Shown here: one piece after another, positions 45,417-58,738 of the stretch
Numbering within the stretch: the first letter of the stretch is position 1
Layout: each line of letters opens with the position of its first letter
DNA from: Gnetum montanum
Lineage: Eukaryota; Streptophyta; Gnetopsida; Gnetales; Gnetaceae
Length of the DNA stretch: 64,000 nucleotides
Reading direction: 5' to 3'
NCBI GenBank assembly: GCA_015680685.1
Contig: MNCI01014407.1
Span: 377,361-441,360, forward strand
Made by a program: the position numbers and the translations under genes
Notes under the pieces: model-generated
The model's database searches: none
Told to the model about the DNA's origin: nothing
Seen by the model: only the letters and a program-made list of their open reading frames with translations

Positions 45417-47350
45417 ATGTCTTCTTCTCATAGGCATGATGATACTAAACCATGAGTGCCTAAAAAATGTAGGATGGTATATACCCATCCAGATGAGTAT
45501 GTACTTGACTTCACCTTTATCTTGCATTAAGATGAACAACTTTGGTGGCGAGATATGAAGGGAAACATTGTAATGCCTTCTGATTAATCTATGCCTAGGA
45601 TGCTACTTCAAACTCTTATGAGGTTAGGCATCATAGATCTTCAAGAAGAATACGCTCATGCATGACCATGACTACCTAGACTACCATCCCACTGAAACAC
45701 AATGCAAGAGAGATCGACAATAGGACAAGCACCATGAGGCTTTGAAGGCAAAATGGTTTACGAATCCCTTGCTCTTGCTCAACCAAAATGATAATGAGGA
45801 TCCTCCCTTTGAGGGTTCTCAACATGAAGATTCTCCACTTCTTGATATTGGTGATACAGGCTTGAACTTGAATATGCAGTCTACTATCAATAGTCTAGGT
45901 TTAGGAAAATGTGGGAGTCAATGTAATAGCTTGGGAAAGCAACAAGATGATAAGAAAGCTAACGAACATGGTCATGAAAAGCATAGAGGTAGTGGTAGAT
46001 ACCATGGTGGTGGTATTCCTTCTTCCTCTTTGTCCTTTTCATTTGTATCTTCTTCTTCCTCTTCTAGTTTTAATAGACACCACAGAAAGGACAACCATGA
46101 TAAAGGTGAATAGTAGGACAATAATGATCATTGAGCTCCCCATGAACAAAGATGTAGTAGAGTACATTATAGGCATAATTGAAATAATGATGATGATAAG
46201 ACCTTATTAGCAACTTAGAGCATGCTAAATATTGTAGGGGCAGTAAACATTCCAACTAGGCATGTGAAAGATAGTCAAATCAAGCAACTTGACATGAACA
46301 ATGTTCCTAGATTTGAGGAGGGATATAACTCTAATCTACAAACACATCTTCAAGCCTTTCACAATGCTTGTTTCACACAAAATATTGAAAATAATTGCTA
46401 GAAATTAAATTTATTTCCTAGGATACTTATTAAGGAAGCATAAAGCTGGTATTAGTTAATGGAGTTGAAATCCATTCGTAGGTAGAATACAATGCTAGAG
46501 CTGTTCAATGATAAGTACCAAACATACTCCCAAGTGTCTAATCTGAGAAGGAAAATCCAAGGATGAAAGTAAGGAACACATGAACCCTTGGATGTTGCCA
46601 TGGGTAAATACTATTCTTTCATACATTGATGCCCTAGTCATGATTATTCTTAGTGGGAATAGCTTCACCACATCATAGATGTACTTAGATTAGAAATAAG
46701 AACTCTTGGGATCTATGCCCAAGGAAGACTATTAGAACTTAGAGCCTAACAGATCCAAAGGTTGATAGAGTAGGTAGTAAACAAAGAAGTAGAGCTCAGA
46801 AAATGGGAAAGTGATGAGGAATATAACAGAAATCCTTCCATTAGAAAAAGAGAGGTTTGATTTTGTGATAATGAGAAAAAGTCACCACTTGATGAGGTGG
46901 TGCAACAAAAAACCTTGCCAATACAAAAATATATTTCCGATATATCATCCAAGGTTGATAACTTATGGGATTCTTTGAATTAAAAAATTCCAAACTACTC
47001 TAAAAATTATAGAAGAATGAAGAGAGTAGAGTAGTGATCATGATTACAGGAGGTCAAAAGAAGTTAAATGTGCCTACTAAATAGGCAATGACAAGGATGT
47101 AATAGTAGAAGAGGTTGTGGAGTCAGAATTAGACAATGATGGTGGGTGTAACATCTATGAATACAAACATTCTAAAGGATGTTACCATATCATGTGACAT
47201 TTTTAGGAATCTGGGATGTACATACTAAATTCTAAATTAGCAAAAAGGCAAGCACCCAAAAGATTACCTTATCCTCAAGGTAATCTAAGGTAGTTGCGCT
47301 AGCAACAACAAGCTTATTATCCAAGTGGAGCTGCACCATAGCCATATGAG
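45417..47350 (+). pseudogene. Element D: gag
   Basis: Start at 45,417 (MSSSHRHDDTKP, then a stop). VYTHPDEYVLDFTFIL follows, as in C and E. The His/Ser-rich middle (45,742-46,113) reads EHGHEKHRGSGRYHGGGIPS and a poly-Ser stretch. The capsid core is at about 46,290-46,760 (NVPRFEEGYNSNLQTHLQAF) with many stops. The Cys/His block near 47,140-47,195 (CNIYEYKHSKGCYH) parallels C and E. Confidence 0.78.
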
Positions 47351-48700
47351 TAATACTAGTAATGACAATAGCCACAGTCATGGAGGATGCCACCACCAAG
47401 GTAGCAGTACTGTCACAAGCAACCAGATTCATATGGGTACTATGTTTAGCAACCAATGTTTTCATATGACTCTTCTAATTAGACTTCTTTTTAGCATCAC
47501 TACTACTCTCTAGAGTATTATAGAACTCATTCTCCATCTATTAGAGGAGAAACCCCATATTCCTATCTTCCTCCTCATCCTTCATCACATGCTCCTCCAC
47601 CCTCAACCATTTTACCACCTACTCCATCTATGTAGGGTGAGCTTTCAGCCTAGCTGCAACAACGTAATGCTACCAAGGCCATTAACTTATAGTCGGCTCC
47701 TTAGCCAAGTGGTTTAAAACCAAGATTCCATAAAAATCCATTCTTTCAAACTAATAGTCCTACTAAATCCTCACATACTTATGTAGCTAGTCATCCTATA
47801 TCTCCTTCATCCTCTACATCCATTTCTTCTGAGAGCCCTTTAAACCAAATGCCTTCCAAGATCCACATAGTTATGTTAACCCACATTGTATCTAATAGGA
47901 TCAAGGTTGGAAACCTTCCTAGGAAGAGATCTGATCCGTGAAGTCCTCTCATCTATTTTCATATTGCTAGAAATGAGCCATGCAAAGCTCTTCTTGACTT
48001 AGGTTCTAGAGTTAATATGATTTTTCATGAAATGTACAACACTTGGAACCTGCCTCCTTTTTAGAAGAGCAACATCCGTTTAGAACTAGTAGATTAGTCC
48101 ATCACTATTCCATTAGGATTGGTAAAAGATATTGTGACTATGATTTGTGGGTGGTCTTATTTTTTTGATTTCATGGTAATCAAAGTTAACAATTGCAAAG
48201 GGGACATCCCAATTATTATGGAAAGGGTTTAGTTGAGCATTGTTAATAAAAAATGAGCATTAGAGGCCTTTCTTTGTAAATTTTCAAGGAAAATGCATTT
48301 GGAAAGATTAAGAAGAGGTGAGTTCCATGCATCACGTACACTGATATAGGGTGCAACTACATGCAAAAACTCTAGCTTGTGAATAGAGCATCCATTTCTA
48401 CATGTAGGCAATGTGAAAATCAGGTAGATATTCAAATGTTCCTTAATGTAATAGCCACAAAAAAGGAGGGCATTCAATGGCTAACAGTGAATCTTGGAAG
48501 AAGCACACTTTGCATGGAACCTAATGAGAACTTAACATGTGCCTATGTTGAAGGCATGGATAAGCTAGAGCAAGTTAATCACCAACTCTTTGATGATGGA
48601 AATGATGATACTAATTGGGAAGAGTTAGAAATTTCTAAAAATTTTAAACAAGAGCCCTTAGAGTTAAAAACTCTACCTACCGACATGGAGTATGCATTTT
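47351..48700 (+). pseudogene. Element D: linker and protease
   Basis: The Pro-rich linker is followed by protease with ALLDLGSRVNMIFHEMYN at about 47,980-48,035, the best-preserved protease active site of the family in this window (D-L-G-S). RSNIRLELVD and IPLGLVKDIVTMICGWSY follow. Stops at 48,062, 48,095 and 48,228 remain. 48,379-48,750 is open and covers the protease-RT linker (CMEPNENLTCAYVEGMDKLE). Confidence 0.78.
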
Positions 48701-50130
48701 TAAAAAATGGCAAGTCGGTAATTATCAATGTTAATCTTACTCTTGAATAGAAATAGATGCTATTAAGGGTGGTCAAAAAATGGTTAACAACCCTTGTTTA
48801 GTCATATCCTGAACTCATAAGGATCGATCTTAGGATATGCCAACATTGTATCTACATTGATTTAGCCATGAAGCCAAAGAGGTAGCTGCAACAATGATTG
48901 AACTGCAAATTGAAGCATATTGTCAAAGAGAAAATTAAACAACTCATCAAGGTAGGGTTTATCTATCCCATTGCAGATAGTGAATGGGTCAGTCCACTTG
49001 TGATTGTGCCAAAGAAAGATGGCAAATGGCATGTCTGCATCAACTTTTGGCTATTGACTATGGCAACATTTAGAGATTACTTTCCATTGTGATTTGTGGA
49101 TCAAGTGTTGGACACTATATCTAGGTATTGTAATTACAGCTTTACTGATGGTCCTAGTGGCTATAACCAAATCCAAATCATGCTATAGGATCAAGCCAAA
49201 ACAACATTCATGAGTCCTTGGAGGACTTTTGCATATTGAAAGATGCCTTTTGGTCTATTCAATGCTCCTACAACATTCCAATGCTTGGTCTTGAGCATTT
49301 TACAGTAACAAATTAGTTGTGGCATGGAAGTCTTTAAGGATGACTTCTCCACCTATGATGCCACATTTGAGCAAGCCTTAGACTACCTTGAGCAAGTGCT
49401 TAAAAGGTGTGTGGAGACAAATATTCAATTCAATTGGTAGAAGAGCCATCTGATGGTCCAAGAGGGCATTGTACTAGGGCACAAAATTTCTCAAGTAGGG
49501 ATTGAGGTGGACCCTAAAAAGATAAGGATCATCCAACAAATAACTAGCCAACTGGAAACCATTAAAGATGTCCAGTCATTCCTTGGACACACCAGGTACT
49601 ACTTGCATTTTATAGAGAATTTTTCTAAGATTTCAATACTATTGGTCAAGCTTATAAAGAAAGATGCTCCATTCATCTAGACTAAGAAATGTGAAAATGC
49701 ATTCCAAAGCCTAAAGTAGAAGCTCATAGGGACTCTAATTCTATGAGCACCTGATTGGTTAAGATCATTTCATATTATGAAAGATGCATCAAATTATGCC
49801 TTGGAAGCCTTGCTTATGTAGTTGGATGATAAGAAACATCCATATTATATCCACTACATAATTTGAAGCATTATGGATGCATACCTGAATTACACCACAG
49901 TGGAGAAAGAATTAATGGCAGTGGTGTATGCTCTAGAGAAGTTCAACACTATGTTCTTGGATACAAAGTGTTTGTGCACACTAACCATGATGCAATTTAC
50001 TTCCTAATGAATAAACCAATGATGAGCCCCCATGTCATATGGTGGTTGGTGATCCTACAGGAATTTGATCTTATAATGATAGATTGAAAGGGAACTAAAA
50101 ATGTGGTCATTAATCACTTATCTTGATTAT
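48701..50130 (+). pseudogene. Element D: RT and RNase H
   Basis: RT: VIVPKKDGKWHVCINFWLLT (48,995-49,060), then a TDGPSGYNQIQIML version of the F-x-D-G box. The catalytic box reads VFKDDF at 49,330-49,347, with Lys where Met is usual; both Asp are kept. The open frame 49,453-49,680 covers LGHKISQVGIEVDPKKIRII. RNase H: HIMKDASNYALEALL near 49,780 and TVEKELMAVVYALEKF near 49,900-49,948. Confidence 0.85.
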
Positions 50131-50319
50131 GATGGGATAACAAAGAGAAGAATATGCTATTTGACCAATTTCTTTATGAACTCCTCTTTACAAGTGTAAT
50201 AAATGAACAAGTGCCTGATGAACCAAAATGGTATGATGGAATCCTCACTATTTTCCCACATAAGAGATGTCACAAGATCTAGACTATAGGAAGAAACATT
50301 AGTTTCTTCATCAAGCCAA

Positions 50320-51470
50320 ATGCTTCATGGAAATCAATGGACACCTTTACAAGGTGTGCATCAATGGCCTAGTTCATTGGTGTGTACCTAATTTTGATCA
50401 ACTACATGTTCTCCAAGACACTCATGAGGATCCTTGTGGGGGCCACTATGTTGGAAGATGCATGACCATTAAGATCCTGATGACAGGGTATTATTGGCCA
50501 ACCATCTTCAAGGACATCCATCAACTTGTCCACTTTTGTGATGCTATCAATGAGATGGTGGGATGATTGCTTGAATGAAGGGACATCAATAATGGATCCA
50601 ACCACTAGAATTCTTTGACATATGGGGCATTGACTTCATGGATCCCATCACATCCATGTCAAATGGAAATACATACATAATCATCATCATTGATTACTAC
50701 AGAAAATGGGTAGAAGTAGCAACTGTTATCAACTATATATCACCTACTACTATGTGGTTTGTACAACAAAATGTTATAAATAGGTTTGGAGTGCCATGTG
50801 CATTAATTTTTGACAATGGAACCCATTTCACAAGCACCACTTTTCACAAGCTCATGAAATACTTGAGGTTTAAACATAAATTAACAACACCAGACCACCC
50901 CCAAGCCAATGGTCAAGTAGTGGTTACTAACAAGGAGATTAAAAAGATCTTAATCAGAACTATTAGAAAATATAAGAGGGATTAGAGCACAAAATTTAAT
51001 GATGCCATCTAAGCCTACTACTCAACATAGAAACTCTCTATAGGCTACTCTTCCTATGAGTTGGTTTATGGGAAACTACCAACACTTCCTATTCAATCTG
51101 AGCTCCATACACTTTCAATAGCATGTGACCTAGATCTTGACCTAAGTCTAGCATAAAGAGAATGATTGATCAACCTTAACATGCTAGGTGAAAATCGATT
51201 AGTGGCCTTGTCCTTGAATGAAGTGCATAAGGCATTTATAAAGCAATGAGATGACCTAAGAATAAGGAAAGTTAAATGTTAACCTGGAGATAAGGTTTTC
51301 TACTAGAACCCCACACATGTGACTCAACAAATTAAGTTTCATAAATTATGGGAAGGGCCTTACATCATTCATAAAAATTTTTCTTCTCGGGCCATGTTAA
51401 TTTACAAACCTAAGAACTTGAACAAAAAGTAGCTGGTCAACACATAACAAGTCAAACCTTTCCATGAGCA
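50320..51470 (+). pseudogene. Element D: integrase
   Basis: 50,327-50,566 encodes the zinc-binding region (LHVLQDTHEDPCGGHYVGR, HQLVHFCD). 50,638-50,985 is an open catalytic core: IIIIDYYRKW (first Asp), LIFDNGTHFTS (second Asp), then NGQVVVTNKEI, where the catalytic Glu of the usual NGQVE is Val. The C-terminus extends to about 51,470 with stops. The Glu change alone would inactivate strand transfer. Confidence 0.85.
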
Positions 51471-51549
51471 CAAGAAAGCAAGTGCAACAAATGCCTTATT
51501 GGATGGACAACCTCACTCAATCTTTTGGATCTCCTTCTTCCAACTTAGT

Positions 51550-51563
51550 CATGGGGGAGATGG
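51550..51563 (+). promoter_or_regulatory. Element D: internal purine tract after pol
   Basis: CATGGGGGAGATGG, same place and sequence as in B and C. Confidence 0.55.
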
Positions 51564-52030
51564 TCATCCATGCTAACCATTTACATGGCTCCTTAGTTTT
51601 TCATCTTTTTGTTTTTCACATTTCTTGTTTTAAACTTTGTTATTTTTCTAAATTTTTTTATAACATCGTTAATACATTTTATCTTTCTTAAATATTTTAC
51701 AATTTTTTGTATATTTTATTCTTTTTTGGTGTGATTTTCTCATGATTTTTGGTAATAAAGTGCCTTATTTCCAATAGGACACATTGGTGTTATAGTTATT
51801 TCTAATGGTGGTTTGTACCTAACATTTTTGATTGCTAATGTTTGATTTCTATTTTTGAATTTTGATGACTAATAACTAAGATAGGTTTTTTTTCATGCAA
51901 TAGGCAGTGAATCCATATCATCCACCCATCCACAAACTCTATGGTTTTCCTTGTTTTGGGAATATGAGGTCCCTTTTTTATTAATAAAACCTTAACAAAC
52001 TTGTTACCTTAGTAGTTTCCAAACTTGAAA
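51564..52030 (+). other. Element D: 3' spacer, truncated at the inverted junction
   Basis: Collinear with 16,690-17,100 of B: GGCAGTGAATCCATATC, CTCTATGGTTTTCC and TTTCCAAACTTGAAAT in order. It stops at about 52,030 where the sequence switches to the reverse complement of the same spacer from E. The env-like region, purine tract and 3' LTR are absent. Confidence 0.75.
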
Positions 52031-52810
52031 TAGTAACATGTCTTTCTAGTCCCATAACCAATGCTTGTAGCTAATTTATTTGCCTAAGGAATATGCTTTG
52101 AATTCCCATCATGTTTTTTTTTTTTTTTTGGATGGGAACCACACCATGCAAAGACTTTATTTGACTTCTTGTTATTGTTTGACATGGAATAGTAAGAAGC
52201 CAATGAAAACACTCAAGCACCCAAGTAAGTAGAAGAGTACAAAGAATATTGAGACCCCTTGAAGTCACACCATGTGCAAACCTTTGAATCCTTCCCAATT
52301 CTGGAAACTACCAAGGTCACCAATTTATTGAATTTTATTTAATTAAAGGGACCTTAAACTTCTAAAACAAGGAAAACCATAGAGTTTGTGGATGTGTGAA
52401 TGACATGGACTCACTGCCTATTTCATGAAAAATAAACCATGTCTTAGTCATCAGACTTCAGAACTCAAAAATGGAAACTAGACATTAATAATCAAAATAT
52501 TAAGCACAAACCACCATTAGTAAACAACAACATTGACACTATGTCCTATAGTAATAAAGCACTTTTAGTATAAAAAATAATGAAAAGTCATACAAAAATA
52601 AAGTAAAATATATATAAGAAGATATAAAATATTCAAGAAAGATAAAACATACTTATGATGTTGTAAAACTAAAATCAAGAAAATTAATAGAATGAAAAAC
52701 CAAAAATGGGTAAAAATCAACAAAGTGTAAAATAAAAATGTGTAAAAAAAAAAGTTAAAAACTGAGGAGCCATTTGTATGGTTAGCATTGATGGGAATCT
52801 CCTTCACAAC
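52031..52810 (-). other. Element E: 3' spacer, truncated at the inverted junction
   Basis: Read on the minus strand from 52,810 this is the post-pol spacer: a decayed purine tract (GTGAAGGAGATTCCCATC at about 52,791-52,808), then CTCACTGCC-side and CATAGAGTTTG landmarks near 52,380, a long A run (the T run at 52,113), GGGAATTCAAAGCATA, and finally ACAAGCATTGGTTATG with GAAAGACATGTTAC at the junction near 52,031. It retains about 280 bases more spacer than D. Confidence 0.75.
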
Positions 52811-52929
52811 TGAGTTGAAAGAAGGAGATGTGGAATATAGAGCGTGGTTGTCCATCCAATGAGGTATTAGTTGCACGGGCTTGTCTTGGCTCAAGGAAAG
52901 GTTTCACTTGTTGGATATTGACCAACTAC

Positions 52930-54060
52930 ATTCTATGTGAGCTCTCAAGTTTGTAAATTAACATGGGTCCAGAGGAAAAGGTTTTATCAATTATATAAGT
53001 TCCCTCCAAAAACATTTGAGACTTTATTTTCTAGGGTACATGTGTGAGGTTCCAATAGAAAACCTTATCTTTAGGTTGAAATTTTGCTTTTCATATTCTA
53101 AGGTCATGACGTTTATTATTATACGCATTGTGCACTTCATTCAAAGGTAGGGCCATTAATCAATTTTCATCTAGCACAGTCAGGTTGATTAATATTTTTC
53201 TTTATGCTAGGATTAGGTTAAGGTCCAAGTCACATGCTATTGAAAGTGTATGGAGATTGAATTAGACTGGAAGTATTGGAAGTTTTCTGTACACTAGCTC
53301 ATAGGAAGAGTAGCTTATGGGGAGTTTCCACATGGAGTAGTAGGCCCAAAGGGCATTGTTGAGTTTTGTGCTTCATTTTATCCTATATTTCCTTATAGTC
53401 CTTTTTAGGATCTTTGTGATCTCTTTATTGATAACTTTTGCTTGACCATTGGCTTGGGGGTGATAAGGTATTGTTAACTTATGTTCAACCCCTAAGTGTT
53501 GCATCAACTTTCAAAGGGTGGTAGCTATAAAATGGGTTTTGTTGTCAAAAGCCAGTGCATGTGGTACACCAAACCTATTTACAATATGTTGTTATAAAAA
53601 TTAAGCAATAATGGATGATGTATAGTTGGTGATGGGTGTTGTTTTTGCCCATTTGGTGCAGTAGTCAATTACTATGATGATGTATGCCTTTTCATTGGAC
53701 ATGGGTGTTATCCATATGCCCCATATGTCAAAGGACTTTAGTGGTTGAATCCACTATTGAGGATCCTACATTCATGTGGTCATCCCATCATCTTGTTAAT
53801 AGCACTCATAGGATCAGTCAAATTAGTGGATGTCCTTGAAGATTGTGAGCAAATAATATCCTACTATCAGGATTTTTATGGTCATGTGTCTCCCTACATA
53901 GTGGCCTTTGCATGGGCCTTCATGAGCATCCTGGAGAATGTGCAATTGGTCTATATCAAGGACACACCAATGAACCAAGCCATTAGAATACACCTTGTAA
54001 AGATGTCCATTGATTTCCATGAAGTACTTAGCTTAATGAAAAAACTTTTGTTTCTTTCTA
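52930..54060 (-). pseudogene. Element E: integrase
   Basis: Minus strand. 54,020-53,823 encodes MEINGHLYKVYSNGLVHWCV and LHILQDAHEGPCKGHYVGRH. The core and C-terminus continue to about 52,930 (YELVYRKLPILPV-type sequence near 53,280, LTVLDENRLMALPLNEVHN near 53,170). Stops and indels are frequent. Confidence 0.8.
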
Positions 54061-54139
54061 AAGTCGAGATCTTATGGCATCTCCTGAGTGAGAAGGTAAG
54101 TGAGGATGCCATCATATCATTTTGATTTAGTTAGATATT

Positions 54140-55800
54140 GGTCATTTATCACTCCTTTAAAGAGAAGTTCATTTGAAAATTAATCAAATGGTGGGTTCTC
54201 CTCCTTTTTATTACCCCATATTAATCGAGAGAGGTGGGTAGTGACCACATTCTCAGTCCCTTTTTGATTTAGTATTGTGAAATTAAATTCCTATAAGATC
54301 ATGAGCCACCATATGATTCAGGAGCTTGCCTTTGGCTTATTCATTAGAAAGTAAACAGTATTGTGATCTATGTGCACAAACACTTTGTAGCCAAGCACTT
54401 AGTGCCTAAACTTTTTGAGAGCATACACCATTTCCATTAGTTCTTTCTCAGTTGTGGGGTAATTCAATTATGCACCCATAATGCTTTGGCTTACGTAGTG
54501 GATGTAATATGAATGTTTCTTATTGTCCAACAATATAAGCAAGGCTTCCATGACATAATCAGATGCATTTTTCATTATATGAAATGGCTTGGAATGCATG
54601 TTCACACTCCTTGATCTAAGATGAATGAAGCATCTTTCTTTGTAATTTCAACCAACAACTTTATGATCTTAGAGAAATTCTCTATAAACCACCAGTAGTA
54701 ACTAGTGTGTCCAAGGAATGATTTGATGTCTTTGACTGCCTCTGGTTGGTGTGTGATTCCTTGGATGAACATTATCTTTTTTGGGTCTAACTCAATCCTT
54801 ACCTAAGTAATTCTATGCCTCAATATTATGCCCTCCTAAACTATTAAATAGCTTTTCTACCAATTAAGCCTAAGGTTTGTTTCAACACATCTTTTTAGTA
54901 CTTGCTTAAGGCAATCTAGGGCTTGCTAAATGTAGCCCCATAGGTAGAAAAATCATCCATACATACTTCTACCTTGCTACCCATCAACTATTGAAAAATA
55001 CTAAAAACTAAGCATTGAAATGTTGTAGGGGTATTACATAGATTGAATGGCATCTTGCAATATGCAAAAGTCCCCTAGGAACCTATGAACATTGTTTTGG
55101 TCTAGTCTTCTAGCACAATTTGGATTTGGTTATATCCACTATAACCATCGAAGAAGCTATAATAAGAATGCCCAAATATGGTTTCCAACACTTGGTTCAC
55201 AATTAACAATCAAAAATGATCTTTGAATATTACTATATTCAACAACCTAAAGTCCATGTAGACCCACCACTTGCCACCTTACTTTGGCACAATTACAAGT
55301 GGGCTAACCCACTCACCATCCACGATGGGATAGATGAACCCATTTTTGAGGAGTTGTTCAATTTCCTCTTTGATGGTTTGCTTCAACTTGGGATTCAACT
55401 ACCTTTGTGGCTGTCTTTTTGGCTTCATGGTCGGGTTGGTGTAAATACGATGTTGGCATATCCTTAGATCAATTCTAGTTGGTTCAAAGGATGTTGGCCA
55501 TTTTTTGACCACCTTCAACAACTTGTCTTTTTGTTCAGGAATAAGATTTGCATTGATTATAATCAGCTTACCATTTTTTAAGAATGCATACTCCATGCTC
55601 ATTTGTAGAGTTTTTAACTCTAGGGGCTCTAGCTTGAAATGATCAAGCATTACCAACTCTTCCCAACAAGTATCATCATCTTCATCATTAGAGAGTTGGT
55701 GATGAACTTTCTCAGGTTCATCCATGCCCTCAGCATAAGCACATATCAAGCTCTTAGAGGGTTTCATGCATAGTGTGTTGCTATTAGAGTCAGTTATCAA
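54140..55800 (-). pseudogene. Element E: RT and RNase H
   Basis: Minus strand. 55,800-55,399 is open through the pre-RT linker (CMKPSKSLICAYAEGMDEPE) and the start of RT (FLKNGKLIIINANLIPEQKD). The catalytic box reads VCMDDF near 54,948-54,965, with Cys for Phe/Tyr. The connection has LGHTS(Y/H)YWW near 54,700. RNase H is at about 54,600-54,250 (HIMKNASDYVMEALLILLDN). Stops are common. Confidence 0.83.
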
Positions 55801-55994
55801 CCATTCGGTGCCCTCTTTTTTGGTGATTATTATGTATAGACATCTTTGGATATTAGTTTCATGTGCACATTAATTTCATGCTTTAACGAATGTACATTTA
55901 ATGGACTAGCTTTTCTACATGCAAGTGCACTTGTTATTACTATACATGATGCATGGAATACACTTCTTTTTTAGACATCCAAATTTGTTCTCCT

Positions 55995-56760
55995 TGGATA
56001 TTTCCAAGGAGAGGTCCTTGATGCCCATTCATGCATCAACAGTGCTTAACTATGCACATCCCATAATGATGAGGAAGTTGCCTTTGCAGCTTTCTAGCTT
56101 GATCACTAGAAAATTGGTAGGATAAGACAACCCACAAACTATAGTCACAATGTCCTCCACTAATTCCAAAGGGATAATGATTGACTAGTTTGCCAATTCT
56201 AAATAGATATTGCTCTTCTTGAGAGGTGATAGGCTCCATGTCTTGTACATATCATGGGAGATGAGATTGACACTAGAATTGGAGATGAGATAAGTAAATA
56301 AGAGGACTTCCTGGGTCATATCTCTTTGTGGGAAGGTTGCCAACGTTGATCCAATCAAAGATAGCATTAGTTAACATCATAGTGTGGATTTGAGATGGTG
56401 TTTGGTTTGAAGGGCCCTCAAATATGTTTGGTGTAGAGGTTAAGGATGCTAGAGATACAGGGTGACTAGCCACATTAGGTTATGTGGGTTTGGGAGGACT
56501 TTTGGATTAGAAAAATAGTTGTTTCTTAGATCTATAATTTAGAGGATAATAGTGATGTTGGAATGAGGTGTGGCTAGTAGAGCCACATGGAGAAATGGAT
56601 TGTTGAACATAGTACCCACATGGATCTAGTTGCTAGTAAGGGTACTACTATCTTGGTGATGGAATCTCCCATGACTGTGGTTGATAACATTGTTGGTATT
56701 GTTCATATGGTTGTGGTGGAGCTTCACTTGGATAGTAAGCTTGTTGTTGCTAGTGGAACT
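55995..56760 (-). pseudogene. Element E: linker and protease
   Basis: Minus strand. 56,473-56,273 reads QTPSQIHTMMLTNAIFDWIN, then GNLPTKRYDPGSPLIYL. The active site is in NSSVNLISHDMYKTWSLSPL (about 56,280-56,220), where the expected D-L-G-S has become ISNSS, so catalytic Asp and Gly are lost. KSNIYLELAN follows. Confidence 0.75.
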
Positions 56761-58595
56761 ACCTTAGATTACCTTGAGGGTAAGGCAATTGTTTGGGTGC
56801 TTGCCTCCTTGCTAGTTGAGGATTTAGTGCATATACGCTAGACTCTTGTAAGTGTGACACCAAAGGGCAATATCCTTTAGGATGATCATATTGACAAATG
56901 TCAAACCCAACATCATCATTGAAGTCTATGTACACAAGTTCTTCTACTACAGCAACTTTGCCCTTGCCACTTTGATAGGCATGTTCAACTTCTTTTTGCC
57001 TCCTACGATTACAATCACTATTATACTCTTTGAACTCTTCAGCAACCTTTATAGTAGTTTGGGATTTTTCATCCAAAGAGTTCCATAGTTTATCAACCTT
57101 TGCTAAAATATCAAAAATAGATTTTTCAATAGGTAAGGTTTTCTTATTCATCACCTCATCGAGTTGTGATTCCTCCTTGTCATAGAATCAGACCTCCCTT
57201 TTCCTAATGGAAGGATTCTTATTATATTCTTCTACACTTTTCCTCTTTTCCTACAGCCTTTGGATCTGATGAACTCTTAATTCGAATATTCTCTCTTTGG
57301 TATAAATCCCAAAAGTGCTTTTGGTTTTTTCTTTGAGCCCATCTATGATGTGGCAAAGTTGTTCCTTCTGAGAATAATCATGGCTAGGGCATCGATGTAA
57401 GAGAGAATAATATCTACCCATGGTAACATCCAAGGGTTCATGTATTTCCTATTTCCAACCTTGGATTTGCCTTCTCAAATTAGACACTCTGGAGTACGTT
57501 TGGTGTTTGTCATTAAATAGTTTTAACATTATGCTTCATTTATGAATGGATTCTAGTTGCAAAGATCAATACTAGCCTTTTACCTCTTTGATGAGTGTTC
57601 TAGAAAATAGCTTCAATTTCTACTAGTCATTTTCTATGTTTTGTAAGGCACAAGCATCATGAAAGAATTATATATGGTTTTATAGATTAGAATTATATCT
57701 CCCCTCAAATCTTGGGATATTGTTCCTGTCTAGGTGCTTGATCTAACTATCCTTCACATGCCTGGTTGGAATTTTTATAGCCTCTCCAATATTCAACATG
57801 CTTCATGTTGCTGGTAAAGGCTCATCATCATCATTATTGCATTGTCACCAATCATGTCCTCTATTACCCCTTTGTTCATTATGGCCCTGATGGTCAGTAT
57901 TGTCCCACTATTCACCTCCATCATGGTTGTTCCTTTTATGGTGTTTTTTAGAATCAGAAGAAGAGGAAGAAGAAGATGCAAATGAAGAGGATGAAGAGGG
58001 GGAAGAAATGCCTTCACCATGATATCTACTGACTCCCTTTGGTTGTCATGACCATGTTCATCAGTTTTCTTATCATTTTAACACTTTTCTGAGCCCCTAC
58101 CTTGACTACCATCTTTTCCTAAACTTGGATTGTTAATAGTGGATTGTAGATTTAGGGCCACACCCTCATCACGAGTAATAAGGGATGGAGAATTTTCATG
58201 TTGAGAGTTCCCAAAGGGAGGGTCCTCATTATCATCTTCAAATAAGGGATTGGTGAATCATTTCTCCTTCACAAACTCATGATGCTTCTCCTGGTGTCAA
58301 TCTCTTTGGCATTGTGTTTCAGTGAGATAGTAGTCCTAGTAGTTGTAATCATGCACAACGTAATCCTCTTGAAGATCTTGGATGCCTAACTTCTTAAAAA
58401 TTTGAAGCAACATCACAAGCATAGATCAATTAGGAGGCATTACAATATTACCTTTCATGTCACGCCATTGCAGTTGTTCTTCTGATGCAGGATGAAGGTG
58501 AAGTCAGGCATATACTCATATGGATGAGTATATACCACCTTGAATTCTTGAGGGACCGTCGGTTTAGCATCATCACTCCTGTGAAAAGAAGACAT
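56761..58595 (-). pseudogene. Element E: gag
   Basis: Minus strand, start at 58,593-58,595 (MSSFHRSDDAKPTVPQEFKV), then YTHPYEYMPDFTFIL near 58,500. The Ser-rich and His/Gly-rich middle is near 58,080-57,950. The capsid core follows at about 57,740-57,250 (NIPRFEGRYNSNL). 57,154-56,759 is open: VDKLWNSLDEKSQTTIKVAE, and CQYDHPKGYCPLVSHLQES matches the Cys/His block of C and D. Confidence 0.8.
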
Positions 58596-58738
58596 TCTTG
58601 CAAAAAAATAAAAATAAAAAAAATCAATGAGCATCTACGATTATATTATATGTGAGAATGATTTTGACCTTAAGGTTCATTCAATGATGTTAATGATGTT
58701 CACTAATCCTAGATAGTGCACATTTCAAATAGAAAGAG

